In this document: positions 62,496 through 64,000 of the stretch, one piece after another
Position numbering within the stretch: position 1 is the stretch's first letter
How the letters are laid out: each line of letters starts with the position of its first letter
Source: Cyprinodon diabolis
Lineage: Eukaryota; Chordata; Actinopteri; Cyprinodontiformes; Cyprinodontidae
Length of the DNA stretch: 64,000 nucleotides
Direction: 5' to 3'
NCBI GenBank assembly: GCA_030533445.1
Contig: CM060073.1
Location: 39,912,928-39,976,927 of the forward strand
Position numbers and translations under genes: made by a program
The notes under the pieces: model-generated
What the model saw: only the letters and a program-made list of their open reading frames with translations
Database searches by the model: none
Told to the model about the DNA's origin: nothing

Positions 62496-62990
62496 CAGTG
62501 CCTAGCAAAAATATCATCACCTTCCAGGTGTTGCATTTTTTCACCAGGAAATATTGTGTGATCTTTAGGATAAAAAAGCATTGTTTTTAACATCGTATAC
62601 AAACTAGATCAGAGGATTTAAGCCTGAATTTAAATTATTGACGCTTTTTATCCTCCATCCCTGGATAAAATCCAGTTCAACTCATTTCCTTCAAAAAACA
62701 CCTAATCGGTGAACAGTCCACATGTGTGTACTTTAATCACAATATAAATACAGCTGCTCTTTGAAGGCCTCATGTGAGACCTTCATCCTTTTTTTCATCT
62801 GGAAATGATGATGATGAATGAAAGAGAATGAAAAAAGCCTCGTCTAGCTGGAAATCTACCAAGACTGTCAGTTCACCTGAAATGACAGTCCAAGCAGGGA
62901 CATAAGTCACAGCCAAAGACTTGCTGTAACACTGAAGGAGCTGCAATGGGAAGGATTATTTTTATTATCAGGGAAAGAGTGGCTGATCAG
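62496..62990 (+). pseudogene. Decayed Tc1-like transposon, 5' part
   Basis: A TIR-like CAGTGCCTAGCAAAAATAT starts the segment. After the 5' leader (ATAAATACAGCTGCTCTTTG at 62746-62765) come degraded matches to the N-terminal half of fish Tc1-like transposase genes, in order AAATCTACCAAGACTGTCAG, ACAGTCCAAGCAGGGA and GGAGCTGCAATGGGAAGG. These fall in the region of the helix-turn-helix DNA-binding domain. Stops and indels abolish the frame and the catalytic half is not found. Confidence 0.6.
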
Positions 62991-62999
62991 AGTTAAAGG

Positions 63000-63590
63000 A
63001 AAGATAAATACAAATATTGTCAGGGAAACCTGTCAGATATTTTAAAAAAAAGCAAAAATTGAGGCAGAGCTTCACTTTATAGAAGGACAACATTAATCCT
63101 ATAAAGCAAGACATCTAATTTTTGACGGTGTTATAAAAAAAATCTGAAAACTGATAAATGCACAGAGAAAACTTTAGAATATTTAAAAATAAAATCTGTT
63201 TTTGCTCATCATTTAAAAACTTTTACATTATACAATTTCAATTTTAAAAAGTATACATTTTCTGGCCAATTTTTGCAAGAGCTTTATTTTAGTGTATATT
63301 AACACTTATGTGTTAAAATAGTCCTGCCTAAGTGTGGAGATAAATCCTATATAGAATCTGTGACAAGTTTAATACCTGTCATTTTTAGATACTCTCTGTC
63401 CATTCTGGTTAAATTTAAGCTGTTTTGCAAATAATTTTATAGGGCTAAAACAAAAACTAGACCAAAAAAAAGGTTTTCTGTGTTAATATCCAGTAAAGAT
63501 TTTGTTTTTTTACTTATGTCTGTTTTTAACGGGGGAAACGTAACTCCTATTTAAATCTAAGGGGATTTCCTTTTAATATCCCCTTACAGT
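63000..63590. other. AT-rich noncoding DNA
   Basis: No feature is recognised; it may include the decayed remainder of the preceding Tc1 element. Confidence 0.4.
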
Positions 63591-63594
63591 GTGG

Positions 63595-64000
63595 TCGGTT
63601 TGGAAGGCACTCCGGCTGGCTGGAGGTTGCTCTCTTGTTCAGGTTCGCCATCTGGCCTTGATTGATTAAAGCTCCTTTAAGTAATTAATGCCTACTTTAA
63701 TTGAGAGCCAACGCTTGTGGCTGCGGGTATCTTGTACAGAGCGAAGCCAAGGATCTAGTCAAGAGGGGCATGGAAATCTGTTTAGCACCCTGACCCTCTC
63801 AGCCACTCATCTAAAGGCTCTTAAGATGTTAATAGAAATGCTCGTATGCAAGCTGCATCCATGTGACAAATCGAGCCATAAATCACTGTGTTAGTTTGAC
63901 ACGACTTTTCTAACATTGGGATTAACATACTGGGAATGAGCTCCAGGCATGCTGCAATTTTATTTGTGCGTTTATCACTTTCCATTGGTCTGTTTCCTTT
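63595..64000. promoter_or_regulatory. Candidate conserved noncoding element, runs off the window
   Basis: Complex, non-repetitive sequence with a TALE/homeodomain-like TTGATTGATTAAAG (63658-63671) and TAATTAAT (63682-63689), followed by balanced DNA. A 68-codon frame here has no recognisable domain. The enhancer role is inferred from composition only. Confidence 0.2.

Overview
The window looks like nuclear DNA of a teleost fish, probably a percomorph. It is AT-rich, has no long reading frames outside transposable elements, and is littered with families typical of fish genomes: Tc1/mariner fossils, hAT miniatures, a pogo-type transposon, tRNA-derived SINEs, LTR-like insertions, and AT and TCCA microsatellites. 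I found no exon of a host protein-coding gene that I can defend, and no tRNA or rRNA gene. The window is best read as a gene desert or one very large intron. Species and host locus cannot be told from the sequence.

Layout. 1-7 kb: unique AT-rich DNA with one LINE 3' fragment near 3.7-4.0 kb. 7-10.3 kb: a hAT-end fragment, an LTR-like insertion (7217-7661) and a fold-back element with minisatellite arms (9541-10240). 10.3-13.9 kb: unique. 13.9-16.4 kb: a Tc1 fossil, a SINE and a complete 1.08-kb hAT-type element with perfect 8-bp target duplications. 16.4-27 kb: mostly unique, with a CA repeat, two SINEs, an (AT) run and a puzzling roughly 100-codon open frame ending in a CaaX-like tetrapeptide. 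27-34 kb: transposon-derived segments, including a fossil Tc1 transposase 3' half. 34-36 kb: unique, complex sequence that could be a conserved regulatory element.

37.1-38.3 kb holds the only substantial protein-coding frame: an internally deleted pogo-type DNA transposon with clear inverted repeats, flanking TA dinucleotides, a 223-codon open frame for the C-terminal DDE half of the transposase, and a 224-bp hAT miniature nested in its 3' part. 38.3-46 kb is mostly unique, with a hAT miniature, an A/T-rich dispersed repeat and a TCCA microsatellite. 46.1-51.9 kb is a transposon cluster: two head-to-head copies of a TTAA-bounded element flank, among other things, a SINE, a 96-bp (AT) run and a composite element with a nested repeat. 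52-57.7 kb is mostly unique apart from a 190-bp inverted-repeat element. 57.7-58.7 kb has a second LTR-like insertion abutting a Tc1 fossil. 58.7-64 kb is unique, regulatory-looking DNA plus a final Tc1 fossil.

There is no operon or pathway to describe. The content is a record of transposon insertion, nesting and decay set in otherwise single-copy-looking DNA. No previously undescribed system is evident. The best leads are the open pogo frame, the TTAA element pair with a short recurring exon-like frame, the fold-back element, and the candidate conserved noncoding blocks.
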